Counted from the stretch's first letter, positions 1-11,819 are shown. The stretch is 64,000 bases of DNA from Ephydatia muelleri (GCA_013339895.1 JABACO010000001.1:18025370-18089369), one strand, 5' to 3'. Translations and numbers: made by a program. The notes: generated from the sequence alone by a model not told the origin.

Positions 1-592
1 GCGAATTAATTATATCACCGCTATACGTTTGGTTCAAGGGATGAACGTGCAACAGTGATGTCAATCCCTTCCCTGCAGCCAGAGATATATCTCTGGCTTC
101 AGGGGACGTGTGGGGTCTGTCGCGAAAAATTTAATCCCCCAACAAAATTATTTTGGCAAGGCACTAGTCTGCAAGAATCTATCGCACCCTGCCATTTTGT
201 ATCCCACCACAAGTACAACACTTTGTCTGCTGGTTAAAAGCACATGTGCAACACAGGCCACGTGTAGGCAGGTGTAAAGCTCTTGTGAAGGCAACATGGA
301 GACGCTTAGTGAAGCTAAGGACACGCCGACCGCTGGAAGTGAAGATGATTTAGTTGACCACGTGTATCTGTATCTAAAAGACAGTGCGTATCCGAACCAG
401 CGCTCGGCGTCACTGAAGCGACAAATTCGGTTGAAATATAAGAAATTCGAGCTTCGTAATGGAGAGCTGAACTACAGACTGGGAGAACGTGACGTTAGTT
501 GCTAGGTGTTGTGTATATGTTTTTATGGTAGTAATATACGTGTACTCGCGAGCAAAGCAGCGTAGTATAGGTTGATTGAGAGTTTGGGTCAT
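1..592 (+). mobile_element. Integrase-type repeat 'R', copy 1
   Basis: About 590 bases repeated nearly unchanged at 9203-9790, including the starts gcgaattaattatatcaccg and the segment with a tatctctggc palindrome. Shorter pieces recur at 32025-32145 (reverse), 50285-50450 (reverse), 50470-50620 (forward) and 42206-42268. The part at 296-505 codes for a basic segment like the region just before the integrase zinc finger in Ginger/KRBA2-like or gypsy elements. The similarity to the second copy stops near 597. The window starts inside the repeat, so its left end is not seen. Confidence 0.7.
296..505 (+). CDS. N-terminal fragment of an integrase-type element protein
   Basis: A 69-residue reading frame starting METLSEAKDT, acidic at first (GSEDDLVDHVYLYLKD), then basic (SLKRQIRLKYKKFELRNGEL). 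The pattern of a Lys/Arg stretch followed by F-x-L-x-x-G-x-L-x-Y is the one that precedes the H2C2 zinc finger in Ginger/KRBA2-like and gypsy integrase proteins. A very similar pattern is at 55270-55360 and at 63880-64000. In the second copy (9492) a TGA interrupts the frame at about 9615. The rest of the integrase is missing here, so this is a fragment. It could be a first exon, since an AG|GTGTTG donor-like site follows. Confidence 0.5.
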   Translation: METLSEAKDTPTAGSEDDLVDHVYLYLKDSAYPNQRSASLKRQIRLKYKKFELRNGELNYRLGERDVSC

Positions 593-593
593 C

Positions 594-615
594 GGAAGTT
601 TCGTTAGAAACTTCC
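594..615. repeat. Short hairpin after repeat R
   Basis: Nine-base arms (ggaagtttc / gaaacttcc) around a four-base loop, placed exactly where similarity to the second R copy ends. No T-run follows, so it is not a clear terminator. From here to about 1107 I see no gene. Confidence 0.4.
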
Positions 616-1107
616 ATATAAGATTTGACCCCGACTATGAAATCATTAAAAAACGCGACCCGTCTGTAACAACACTCCCGATGATCGGATCGTGTAGCTT
701 GTTTTAGCAATCGATCTAGAAGTCAAAAATGAGTAGTTTCGTTTTTGTTTCATGTCGCAGAACCGCGTGGTTGTAGAGAACAAGAGTGTACTGCCCGTTT
801 ACGTACCCAGTCTCGGAACAAGGGGCGGGTCGTCTTCTTCTCCTTCTTGGCAACGCATAACTCGGGACAGGAACACTTTTAAGCGATCAAAATTTCACCA
901 CTAGCTTCAGAATCGGATGGAGGACTCGCTTTTATATAAATAATCGATGTTATACTCTGATACACAATCGACTATTAGTCTATGTCTTGTATAATTAGAT
1001 TACTTCATAATTACGGTATCTAAAGATGTGTATAAATAGCAAAATAACTAGAGAAAAATTCTTTGGTGATTCAATCGTCGTTTGGTGTGCTACTTTTTTG
1101 TTAGTGA

Positions 1108-1512
1108 AGTTGTTTTCTGCCTTCACGTCAAGAAAAGAAACGAGCGAAACGACGTGCGAAATACCTTCAAGTTCGAGACGATGTTTTAGAATCGGCACGG
1201 GCATCCTACAAGGCAGACCCTGAAAAGAAACAGACAGCTGAACGCGAGGGATATCATGCAGACCCAGAAAAGAAACGGTCAGCTAAACGCGAGCGGTATC
1301 ATGCAGACCCGGAAAAGAAACGGTCAGCTAAACGCGAAAGCTATGAAGCAGACCCAGCAAAGAAACAGACCGAAGAACGCGAGCGGTATCATGCAGACCC
1401 AGAAAAGAAACGGTCAGCTGAAAGGAAACGTTATTGGGAGGGTCCTGAATGTGCTCGCTTGGCGAAGAGAGTGCGGTACGGGAAGGCTAAGCGTACCCTG
1501 CATAACCAATGA
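1108..1512 (+). CDS. KR-rich 15-residue-repeat coding fragment (ADPEKK type)
   Basis: An open frame of about 135 residues, of which 1200-1435 holds five copies of a 45-base unit with consensus near YHADPEKKRSAKRER. It is followed by a basic tail ending RTLHNQ-stop at 1510. The unit is known to me from transposon-associated proteins of sponges and cnidarians, where it precedes other domains. I chose this frame because the unit reads cleanly in it; the neighbouring frame with a longer Met-initiated run (1256-1558) is a shadow. No start codon is visible; upstream is a TGA at 1105. Function is unknown; the unit is probably a charged helix. Confidence 0.55.
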   Translation, partial: SCFLPSRQEKKRAKRRAKYLQVRDDVLESARASYKADPEKKQTAEREGYHADPEKKRSAKRERYHADPEKKRSAKRESYEADPAKKQTEERERYHADPEKKRSAERKRYWEGPECARLAKRVRYGKAKRTLHNQ

Positions 1513-1842
1513 GGCCATCGAAAAAGAACTACCGACAAAGTTATTCAAAGGTATGTAAATGTAGATGTAGTAACCTGCACAGTATCTCAGATATTGAGCA
1601 GGGTTTGCATATGACATTAGCTGAAACGTTGCGTCAGCGTTGCCTTGTGTCAGATGCATGGTTTGAATATTCTAGAGCAACGACGTAGCAAATGTCATAT
1701 GCAATTGCATGCGTAACTATAGAGCAGAGGGGTTAGAGTTTGGGGTGGGGTATAAAAGGAAATGCTGTCTTGTTGTGCCACGTGGTTGGTGATAATCATC
1801 GCTCAGGGCATGTGATTTTTGATATCATCTGCAAACAAACAT

Positions 1843-4249
1843 TAAGCAAACAAACCGTGAAGGATGCATACCCACTTCCCTTGGTTGACGAAGTTCAGGA
1901 TCGCTTATCGGGATGCACAATATTCTCTGCATTGGACTTACAGTCAGGTTATTGGCAACTTCCAGTACATCCAGATGACTATGAGAAGACAGCTTTTTGT
2001 CCTAGACCGGGGTTAGGGTAATTCCAGTTTTGATGTATGCCATTTGGGCACCAGGATCTTTTCAGAGACTGATAAACAAAATCTTTCGTGGGTTACCATT
2101 CATTACAACATGCATAGACGACGTTTTGATTCATTCAATCAACAGAGAAATGCATGCAAAAGACCCATTTAGAACAGGTATTTCAGCGAATCAATGAGGC
2201 AGGCCTCACTCTTAAAGGCTGCAAGTGTCGTATAGGAAAGCATGAAGTGATCTATCTGGGGTATGTATTTTCTGCTAATGGAATGAGACCTGCATGATGA
2301 AAAGAAAATTGCTGCAGTGAAAGATTGGCCTACTCCTAAGGATGCTACTGAAGTTCGTCAGTTTTTAGGATTGGCGTCTTACTATCCATGGTATGTACTG
2401 AAGTTCGCTGAGATTGCATGCCCTCTGAATAACCTGATGCAGAAAGGAATGCCATTTCTCTGGTCTAGTGACTGTGAACAGGCATTCTTGTCTCTCAAAG
2501 AAAAGCTAATTCAGGCGCCTGTACTTGCTTACCCCAAACTTTGAGCAAATGCAAGTACATTTACCCTTGAAACAGATGCTTGCACTAAACAGTTCCGTCA
2601 CTATCTCCTTGAATGGCCATTCACCATTTTGACTGACCATGCCCCTCTTCAATGGTTATCAGGACAAAAGATGGAAGGGCTATTGTGTAGGACCGGTGAA
2701 CTTTGGTATTGCAGGAGTATGATTTTATCATACAATATCGTAAAGGCTCCCAGAACAGCAATGCAGATGCACTCTCGCTGTCAACCCCAGACTGAAAAAT
2801 GGGCAGCTGTTGCTGCATCAGGAACAGATAGAAATTTACTGAAATTAGCACAAGAGAATGATCCTGTGTTCTTCTGGCATTATGAACACCTGACAAAAGA
2901 CCAGCACAATGGAAGCAGCAACCACTAGCCAGATATTCTCAACTATGGCCACAACTTGTGGTGATAGATGGAATAGCATGTCGGCCATATGCTCCAGGAC
3001 CAACAGATGAAAAGATTGAAGTGCCGTTAATACCACTAAGTTGTCAACAACAAGTGTTACACTCTTGTCATGATGCACCTAGTTCTGGACATCAAGGTTT
3101 AAACAAAACACTAGCAAGGCTGCAGCAGAAAGCATACTGGTAGAAGATGTTGAAGTCTACTGCCGTAAGTGTATAAAATGTCAACGAGCAAAGCTTCCTA
3201 CACCCATTCATGCTCCAATGAACAGTATTCCTATTGGAAGGACATAGCAAATGATAGCGGTCGACATACTAGAGGTACCTGTGTCTAAAAACAACAATCG
3301 TTATTTAATGGTGGTACAAGACTACTTCACAAAGTCGGCAGAGGCCATACCACTTCAAAACCAAACAGCTGTTTGCATCACTGAGGAGCTAGTGAAGTTA
3401 TGTACTACATATGGCCTACCTGAGATTGTGAACTCAGACCAGGGAAGGGCATTCGAAAGCACAATTTTGAGGCAAACACTAGAGGCATTTGGGACAAAGA
3501 AAACCCACACTACACCTTACCACCCTCAAGGCGATGGGATGGTGGAGCGATTTAATATCTCTGTTACAATTACAAAGAACTTATGTAGAGAAAGAAGAGG
3601 ACTGGGAACAATATTTGCCACTAGCACTGTATGCCTATCGTACTGCTCAACACTCATCTACTGGGATATCACCTTTTGTATTGATGTTTGGCCGACAACC
3701 AAAGATGCCTCTTATTGGAACACCTCCAGCATTTGATACTGGAACATACAAGAAACACCTTTGTGCCAAGTTTTCAGAACTACATGGTATTGTGGAAGCA
3801 ATTTTAGTTGAAGCCTCTACCAGACAGAAAATAGGTTATGTCAGACATACAAGACCATCAAGGCAATTCAAAATTGGAGACCCAGTCTGGTTATCCATAC
3901 CAACAGCTGGAAAGCTGAGCCCTCGGTGGGAGGGGAACTTGAGAATCAGTAGCGTCAAAAGCCCAGTCACAATGGAGATCATAGGTGGGAAGAGATCAAG
4001 GGTGGTGCACATCAATCGTCCGCAGCATCGTGTACAACCTGACATTGCAGCAACACCAGAGGTGCAACTGGAAACAGAGAAACATGCTACCCTCCTCAAG
4101 TTGAACACTTTATAGTAGACATCCCAACACCCGAGGTAACTCCTCAGCCCGGCCCCTTTACCAGATGCTGCACAACCACTGTTAGAACAACCACCACTGA
4201 GGAAAGGCGATACCCTCTTCGTCAGAGAAAACCTCCTGATCGGCTGTGA
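1843..4249 (+). pseudogene. Gypsy pol remnant: RT, RNase H, integrase
   Basis: Reverse transcriptase motif A is visible (DLQSGYWQLPV), and the catalytic box reads CIDD. RNase H is recognisable from LTDHAPLQWL. The integrase has the zinc-finger remnant (HDAPSSGHQGL), a core with AVDILEVPV, NSDQGRAF and GMVERFN, which gives D-D-35-E spacing, and a C-terminal GPY/F-like stretch (LSPRWEG). The frame is broken by stops and shifts near 2019, 2295, 2542, 2926, 3142, 3246 and 3550. The protein end is RKPPDRL-stop at 4249. All these breaks recur in copy 2, so the element was dead before it was duplicated. No protease is present here. Confidence 0.85.
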
Positions 4250-4287
4250 GCAGCTTGAGGACAAGCTATTTTTTAAAGGGTGAGGTA

Positions 4288-4514
4288 TGTAGTATCAGTG
4301 ACTCATACAGCTAGGTATCTGATTGGTTGACAATCCCAAACAACCTTGGTTAGGATCACTCTTTCAGACCAGCTGTCAGATTTGGATCACTCCTTCAGAA
4401 CAGCTGTCATGTGCATGATTCAGTTATTGATAATGATGCTATATATGTGTTGTGTATTTGATTTGAGATAAGATTGTTTCCCACTTATGACCTTGAGTTG
4501 GGGCCAGTACTACA
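4288..4514 (+). repeat. Gypsy 3' LTR, copy 1
   Basis: Starts TGTAGTA and ends TACTACA, a perfect 7-base terminal inversion. It is preceded by a purine-rich tract (aaagggtgagg) that can serve as polypurine primer. The right boundary meets the 3' flank of gene copy A. No 5' LTR was found in the window. Confidence 0.7.
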
Positions 4515-6322
4515 CACACATGCATATGTATGCTAAAATTGATTATTAAGGATGTTGATGACACATCAAATATGTATACATGTACTGCGCATATAGCATT
4601 AAGACAGCAGGCCGCAAAAGTTTTGTTCTGCTTCTCTGTTTAGTACACTTCCGACAAAAGCTCTTGAACAGGTGCTTTTAGTACTCTGTCCAGTCCAAAG
4701 TGTGTAGTGGCAAGTCTGGCTCTTGCCATGGAGATCAGACTTGGTGGTTGGAGATGCATCTCCTTCCCCAGCATGGCCACCAGGTCCTTGGCTCTCTTCT
4801 GAGCCCTGGACCCGGCAGGAAGGACGCTCGGTAAGCAGAGTATGTAATCCATCAACCCTTGATCCATCATTTTTTTCCTCTCTTGTTCTCCAATGAGAAT
4901 CACTTGGAGAAAAAGGACGTGTGCTTCAATGCACATCATCTGAAGGTTTCTGTAACGTGGGTCAGAGCCACATGCTAGCACGGTTTTCTTGGCATGGAAG
5001 GGCATGTAGGCCACCCTTAGGTAAGGAATGTACCTCTCCTGCACATATCCTAATTCTACTTCGTATGTGTGAATCTCATTAGCGTCCGCCTCGCTTAGAA
5101 ACTGTTCCAAGAGCTCGTTAATCTGTAGGTACTGTGTGGTTAAGCTGTTCCTCGAAGCGCAGAGCATTGAAATTTGCAACGCTGCTGAGTATCTACATGT
5201 AATAATGGAGCGGTTAATTAGAAAACCGTTAGCGCACTCTGTGGGCAATTATGAGTCATTGCTTGCTTACTTGAGATTAACGCTCTCTCCCCGTGTCGCA
5301 TTGTTCTCGGGTGTAGGGTCAATGTCCTGATGATTGATTGTATCACGTGGGGCTTACACAGGTAGCGGTGTGTATCTAGGTTGTAAGCCAGCGAAGTCAG
5401 CAAGGACATTGCTAGGAGATAGCTGTTTCTAAACGACGCCGGTAAAGACTGCAATGCGCCCTCGATCTGTTCAAGAAACTTGGGATTGGAAGCAAGGCCG
5501 ATTTGAATATTAGGCGACTCGTACTCGGCCAGACTGCGTAACATAAATGTACTAATAATATCGGGCGGGGAGTGGCTATACTGTATACTGCTTGCTAAAA
5601 ACAATATTGTGCGACGTGCATGTACGCAACGTGCGAGTGCGAAACAACATAATAACACAAAAACAAGAACATGAAAACACGTGTACTATAATTTGGGGCA
5701 CGCGATTAACTCCATATTGTGATCACTGTCTGATTCTATCTTATCAAAACACAGTTCGTTGCAACAACATTACCTCAGGCACTATCATAAAAGGTGCAAT
5801 GAATGTAGCCACTAGCACATGAAATAATTATGTATTAAATATTCAATACGACAGCCATATTCACAAAGCAAATTAACCGATTATACGCGGAATTGTAATA
5901 TTTTTATCATTTTTATGGCATGGTATCAGAATACTTCCGTATACTATACAGCATGCGTGCTTGTTTTTTCTCTTTTTGTTGTTGTTTGGATCTTGTTACT
6001 GTATGTTTCGCTTTGCAGCGGTTGTGATCAACGCAACACTTTTGAACCAGAGAGGATCATTAATTGTCTCTGATTGAGCTATACATGTATATGTTGTTAT
6101 GTATGTAGCTGGTAGCGCGTACATGTAGCTGTACGCTGAGTGGGCTTAGTATTTGGTGTGGGTGCACACATGGTCCGATTGTACGCTGAGTGTACTTAGG
6201 GATATGTTGGTAGCAAACGCTGAATGTACTTATATAGCGATGTGTTGATGGCCATGTATGTGCGCTGAGTGTGCGGTGTCAGGTTGGAAGACCTTATCAC
6301 GCGCTGCGTCCCTCCCCAACAT

Positions 6323-6918
6323 GTCGTAGCTTAACAGATGAAAACTTTTACATTTTGGCATACAAACGGATGCGTCTAAATTGTATTGGCATGATTTTTC
6401 GTATAGCTCTCGTGAAACTACACAGCATGGTATATGTTTACCCTATACCAGATAGATGTTGTACGTGTGAGGGCCAAATAACTAGTTTCTGATATGGGGT
6501 CGAACTGTGGCTTGTAACGTGCGTATTTTGATACTGTTCTGGGCCATATTGAGTATATATGTTGGGGCATGTATTTTATACAGCAACGCATTTTGGTTTT
6601 GTAATAATATGCTTCTTTACAGGGAGAAAAAAAGGTGCCGTTTCATGTCTCTATAGAACTGATGATCGGACTGGGCACTGCAAGTTTAGGCTGGACTGTA
6701 GAATAAAGAAGAAGGCAAAGGATTGGCCCCTTAGCGCTACTAGTGCACATAATGTCAGTGTGTTTCCAGTCTCTATTCCACCTGAAGACCTACCGTCAAA
6801 GAAGACTTGGCATCTTGCCATGATGATGGCCTGGGTACGAGAACTATGCGGACTGCAGGTGTTAGTTACATTGTGTTAATTGGCTGTGTTTCCTATCCTT
6901 CTACTCTAATATCTATGC
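6323..6918. other. Insert in intron 1 of copy A, absent from copy C
   Basis: Similarity to copy C breaks at 6323 and resumes at 6919, and the left half of a TTAA-type MITE present in copy C has been replaced. Inside, an exon-like stretch 6622-6858 (+) has a tttacag acceptor and a CTGCAG|GTGTTA donor and reads GRKKGAVSCLYRTDDRTGHC and onwards through PSKKTWHLAMMMAWVRELCG. I do not recognise it; it is probably an exon of a mobile element. Confidence 0.5.
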
Positions 6919-7156
6919 GCATTCCTACTCTGGGAGTACCGGAGTGATGCACTAGTGAAGTCATCTGAATAATGGGTTCTTGAGAAGGAATTAAAGTTGC
7001 AGTTAACCATGCATGCATGTATGTGTCACATGTACATATATGGTTACAAGTGCAGCAAGCATTTGCATGCATCATGAAGCTTTTGTGATCATAGTTACTG
7101 CGTGCACAAATGCATGCATACATGTACATGAACTCGCATGCACGGCGTCCAAAGAG
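6919..7156. mobile_element. Right part of TTAA-type MITE in copy A
   Basis: Matches the right end of the complete element at 40369-40898, ending ggcgtccaaagag followed by TTAA (7157-7160). Its left end is lost. Confidence 0.7.
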
Positions 7157-8312
7157 TTAAGGAAGAAGCAGTCTGTTTACTAGTTCTTATAGGAATCATC
7201 TCCTTTACGGGAAGAATCAGTTTGTATACTAAGGAAATCAATCGTTTTTATTGATCACTGCATGTAAGCAATAGAATTGTGTATGGTATATCTCTCCTGA
7301 TGCCCGACAATATATATCCAAATGCGCGTTTGCAGGTGGTACGACTTACCAGGTCAGGCATCCCGCAGAGGCAGCTATCAACATGTTAACGACTTTCAGC
7401 TGGATGTCCCCCATCCACTCCGTGTAAGGGTTGCGGGGAGAAGAAATGGTTGCCTTTGGTACCAGTGTCACTCGACACAGGGACTGGACCACATTGTCCA
7501 ATTTCAGCTCCTCGAGCACGACCGCTTCCGTCTCCGTATGCGGGGAAAGCGTCCACATCATCCGACACATTCCAATTTCAAGCAACTGGACTTGCAGAGG
7601 CATTACTTTGAAGGGAAGTCGCAATATCGCCGAATGCAACCGTTGGAGCAGATTGAGGCCCCCCGCTTTGATGCAAAGGAGAGCGTTGGCAATCTGCCTC
7701 TTGGGTGAATTGGCGGAGGAGTAGGCATTACTGAACTCATCGAGCTGCACACTGTCAATCTCTGTTTGCAGCGACGCCTTGAGCTCGGGGGAGATGGGGA
7801 ACAGATGAAGTTGGGGTTCGACGGATTCGAGGAAAGTGAGCGTCTTTTGCAAGAAGGTAATCGTCTCCAGCACCACTGCGACGTCCGCTTCCGTCGTGTA
7901 CTCCACCGTTATGCTGTCTCCGCTCCTCAGACTGTACGACTGTATCGATTCTTTGCTGCTGAGTGTGGTGGGTCCAAACGTTAGCTTCTGATCGAAGACG
8001 GGGATGTTGAACTGGTCCTGTACTTCGTCTTGGAGCTCCGCAATCGTTTCAGGGACCCAGGTTAGGCCGAGCTCTCGTTCTCCGATTGATCCATCCTCCG
8101 TGCAGGATAACGTAACATTGAGACAGTAAATAATTTTCTTCTCTGTCGATTTGTTGCTCGCACTCATATTGCATGCTGCCGACTAAAGGTACTACCTTTG
8201 GTAAAGACGCTGCCGCTGCGATGGCACTATTGTCGACCGACTGAGCTGTTGCTGAATTCTGAAGCTTTTCCGACTGCTCGGGTTGTGTGGCCAGAGATTC
8301 CAAGTTTGTTTT

Positions 8313-8972
8313 CAGGGGCGGATCCAGGGGGAGGTCTGATAAATATATTCACAACTGGGGAGGGTACGGGAGGGGGCGTGCCCCTCCCGTGACAGCAACG
8401 GGGTCTGGAGGAGCGCTGATAGCTCCCCCAGTGGAATCTGGGGCTTCGCTGACAGCTCCCCGATGTGCGTCGCCCCAGCCGCTTTTTGCGTTTATTTAGC
8501 ATGAACTCATGCACAGTGATATCCAATACATATACATCACGCGATATCCGGATTACTAGAGCCTGCATGGATAGCGACGAGAAAACTGTTCATTCTTTAC
8601 AATGCTATAGTTCCTACTGCTCAGCAATTAAATTCGTGACGCAAAGCATTTGTGACAGAAGCGTGCACGTGTTAGTTACAATGATATTAGTTTATTTAGC
8701 TCTATAGCTACATGTATCTGTTTTCTGAGGAAACGAATCTGAGATCCGTCCCATTCACGTCTTTTGATCGCTTACCTCAATTCCTGCTCAAACGCACCAT
8801 TCGATCGATCGCGCGTTTAAATATTATTTCGTTAATACACGTGTAGGAGGGTTTGATATAGACCCCGCTTGGCTAGAACGATGTGCAATCTTGCAAATCC
8901 AAGGACGGTAAGATGCATAGGTTACATTATGCATGCGTCATACGAAAGGGGGGCGGGGAGGATCCGCCCCTG
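8313..8972. mobile_element. Nonautonomous hAT element (MITE), 660 bp, 5-bp TSD
   Basis: Terminal inverted repeats CAGGGGCGGATCC and GGATCCGCCCCTG, typical of hAT elements. It is flanked by GTTTT on both sides (8308-8312 and 8973-8977), a 5-base target duplication. Paralogues C and D show the continuous sequence without the insert (tttgttttccttag), which serves as an empty site. No long coding frame inside. It lies 10 bases from the former start codon of copy A. Confidence 0.85.
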
Positions 8973-9180
8973 GTTTTCTCTAGCTCAGTACATATGTATA
9001 TAATAATAGAATAGTTTTAGAGCCAATGAACATTTGCACTTTAAACAGATTGTAAATGACATACATGCACGTAACATCTAGTAATTTACTTACATGTACA
9101 CACTTAATTTAAAAGTATTTAGTTCGTATACATGTTAATCGTGCTCACTAAACGTTAATGTACAGCTAGTCTTGGTACCA

Positions 9181-10479
9181 GACCCCATTACGACACAGTA
9201 GCGAATTAATTATATCACCGCTATACGTTTGGTTCAAGGGATGAACGTGCAACAGTGATGTCAATCCCTTCCCTGCAGCCAGAGATATATCTCTGGCTTC
9301 AGTGGGACGTGTGGGGTCTGTCGCGAAAAATTTAATCCCCCAACAAAATTATTTTGGCAAGGCACTAGTCTGCAAGAATCTATCGCACCCTGCCATTTTG
9401 TATCCCACCAATAACACTTTGTCTGCTGGTTAAAAGCACATGTGCAACACAGGCCACGTGTAGGCAGGTGTAAAGCTCTTGTGAAGGCAACATGGAGACG
9501 CTTAGTGAAGCTAAGGACACGCCGACCGCTGGAAGTGAAGATGATTTAGTTGACCACGTGTATCTGTATCTAAAAGACAGTGCTTATCCGAACCAGCGCT
9601 CGGCGTCACTGAAGTGACAATTTTGGTTGAAATATAAGAAATTCGAGCTTCGTAATGGAGAGCTGAACTACAGACTGGGAGAACGTGACGTTAGTTGCTA
9701 GGTGTTGTGTATATGTTTTTATGGTAGTAATATACGTGTACTCGCGAGCAAAGCAGCGTACGGTAGTATAGGTCAATTGAGAGTTTGGTTCATAACATTT
9801 TACAGATCGGTTGCATGTGAGGTACATTCAGAACCCGAAGGAACGGCATAAGATTGCTTTGGCTTGCCACGTGCATTCCACCTCTGGACATCTTGGCGTG
9901 AAGAAGACAATTGCAAGAGTTAAAATTTTACGTAGTGGAAGATGTGAAGAATATAGTGAGAAACTCAGTTCACATGCATAATTATGAGGCTTCAGCAGTA
10001 CGTTGTTGTGAATTCTGTGGTCTTGCGGGTTTCTAAAATTGTTTTATATTGACCTTATCTGACTACTTCACTAAGTGGGTACTATATGTCTGGACTGTGT
10101 ACATGTAGGCAAATGGATTGGATGAAAGGTGGAACCTGACATTGAAGACAATGATTGTGAAGTATACAGAATCAAAGAAAGAGCTTTGGGATGAATATCT
10201 GATTCTTGTGTTTTTACATACAACACAAGTTCTCTTGAGTCCTCACTTCTTTCTCCGTTTGAAGTTATGTTTGGCCGGAAGGCTATAATCTGTATAGAAT
10301 TGTCATACCGCAAAGCAGGAAGTGAGCTACTGGGTGAATATTTGACGCTATCAAATGATGTAAGTGTAACACATTGCATCATTTTGTGACACTAAGTTAC
10401 ATAGTTTAGGCTAGAGCAATCAGTGAACTGAAGATCATCGATTGAGGATGCTTGAGAAGGTTATTCAGAACATACCAAC
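9181..10479 (+). mobile_element. Integrase-type repeat 'R', copy 2, with decayed integrase
   Basis: 9203-9790 repeats 1-592. Beyond it, remnants continue: an H2C2 zinc-finger segment at about 9810-9930 (CHVHSTSGHLGVKKTIARVK), a core remnant near 10050 (DLISDYFTKWV), and a post-core segment near 10190-10290 (LLSPFEVMFGRKA). Stops and shifts separate the pieces. This order identifies R as a Ginger/KRBA2-like or gypsy-like integrase element. The right side is cut by the fold-back element at 10480. Confidence 0.65.
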
Positions 10480-11342
10480 AGGCATATTAAAAATTACAAT
10501 ACATAATATGGGTCAGTTTCCGAGAAAATGAAAAGTGGCTATATATAAAGTTATAAAAATGCTTCACGTTTGAATCGCTAAAACTCCATAACGGTTTAAG
10601 CTATCAACTTCCTATTTCGAACACTTCGTGCCACACCACATCTCTCTACGAAAATATATTTTAGTGTCTTACCCTTGCTCCTTGCCGACGTTACAAGGCA
10701 CAGTACCCCGAGGGGTTCAAAATCCAGGTAGCTCCCTGCAGGAATGTCCAAATCACTTCAAAATCGATATGCACGTAAAGGAGTCCTGTCACTATTGATT
10801 TCTGCAGATCGTTGATTTTACCTCTTCCGTTATGGAGATACAGCAATGCAAAGTAAGTCCACGTTTCCCGCGCTCGAATCGCGCCTTTCTCAGTCCTTGA
10901 ACCGCTTCCATTCTCCCGAGTGGGACTGAAAAAGGCGCGATTCGAGCGGGAAACGTGGACTTTACTTTGCATTGCTGTATCTCCATAACGGATAAGGTAA
11001 AAATCAACGATCTGCAGAAAAAACAGTGACAGGACTCCTTTACGTGCATATCGATTTTGAAGTGATTTGGACATTCCTGCAGGGATCTACCTGGATTTTG
11101 AACCCCTCGGGGTACTGTGCCTTGTAACGTCGGCAAGGAGCACGGGTAAGACACCAAAATCGATTTTCATAGATAGAAGTGGTGTGGCAAGAAGTGTTCG
11201 AAATAGGAAGTTGATAGCTTAAACCTTTACGGAGTTTTAGCGATTCAAACGTGAAGCATTTTCATAACTTTTTATATATAAAGCCACTTTTCATTTTCTC
11301 GGAAACTGACCCGCCATATATTGTAATTTTTAAAATATGCCT
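10480..11342. mobile_element. Fold-back element, 863 bp, arms of about 415 bp
   Basis: The left arm (10480 to about 10899) is repeated as reverse complement from about 10926 to 11342. For example, tcaacttcctatttcgaac pairs with gttcgaaataggaagttga, and cagtcc / ggactg closes on a loop of about 26 bases. The ends read aggcatatt and aatatgcct. Several single-base differences separate the arms. The apparent frames inside (10691-11157) are translations of the arms and are not genes. The class is not clear. Confidence 0.85.
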
Positions 11343-11819
11343 CGCATCGCGAACGTGACAGCTGCACCAAGATTTAAGGTCAGACATATCTCATACTGTA
11401 ACCTGCCTGACCTTTGTACTTTTATTTTTTATTTGCTTAGTTCGTCTGAACTAGAGAAACTGCTCGATCATCATAGCATGTAAAGACATCTATACTTTGT
11501 TGTACATGTATTTATTTATCAAAATTTTATTAAAATCAATTGAAACTGTTGTTGTATAGTTTATTAATATCAATTTATATTGGGATCATCAACTTACGGT
11601 GCATATACGAGATATTGGTATCTGTGTCATTACCCAATAGAGTGTAATGGCTACACTTCAGGGGGTTGGCTTTAACACTCCTGAGCGGTTACCACTACAC
11701 TCCATGCATGGGGTGTTATTCCTAAACAGGAGTACGAACACCCCTAAGTGTGCACCGGTAACACCCTTTTTTTAATGCACTTGGAGTCAAATGAGTAGCA
11801 GATGGTCATTAGGTGGTGG
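11343..11819. other. No gene seen
   Basis: AT-rich sequence; 11650-11775 holds short inverted pieces around cactccatgcatggggtgtt. Nothing codes convincingly. Confidence 0.5.

Larger units (their letters stand above)
1843..4514 (+). mobile_element. Ty3/gypsy retroelement, copy 1 (5'-truncated)
   Basis: This stretch holds, in order, the C-terminal part of reverse transcriptase, RNase H, integrase and a 227-bp 3' LTR. The left junction at about 1843 falls inside reverse transcriptase, so protease and the 5' LTR are absent. The element sits just downstream of gene copy A, on the opposite strand, at the same place as in the other duplicate. Confidence 0.85.
1843..8300. repeat. Segmental duplication, left copy
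   Basis: The stretch matches 35632-42060 in the same orientation, at a constant offset of 33789 from about 1850 to past 5250 and a few bases less afterwards. Only a few substitutions are apparent (for example 3858 a versus 37647 g). It spans the gypsy pol remnant, its 3' LTR and gene copy A. Two stretches differ: 6323-6918 here is replaced by 40104-40660 in the other copy, and the 8313-8972 MITE is only here. Confidence 0.9.
4640..8303 (-). pseudogene. Ubl-ARM gene, copy A (exons 7350-8303, 5271-5533, 4640-5192)
   Basis: Same three-exon structure as the intact copy at 50727-54117, with conserved splice sites. The product would hold an N-terminal ubiquitin-like domain and armadillo-like helices. 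It is broken several ways. The start codon is TTG (8303) where the intact copy has ATG. An insertion near 8160-8170 shifts the frame before the ubiquitin-like domain. A 10-base deletion in exon 2 near 5325 shifts the frame again; copy C shares it. A 660-bp MITE lies 10 bases upstream of the lost start and the CRE-like site is gone. Intron 1 is enlarged by other insertions. I call it a pseudogene. Confidence 0.85.

Noticed and set aside
3836..4264. 142-residue minus-strand ORF, repeated at 37625-38053
   Set aside because: Antisense of the gypsy integrase tail.
7322..7984. Plus-strand ORFs of up to 128 residues
   Set aside because: Shadows of exon 1 of gene copy A on the minus strand; the same shadows appear at 41021-41731 and 51195-51704.
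10691..11157. Two overlapping ORFs of more than 120 residues
   Set aside because: They are translations of the arms of the fold-back element.
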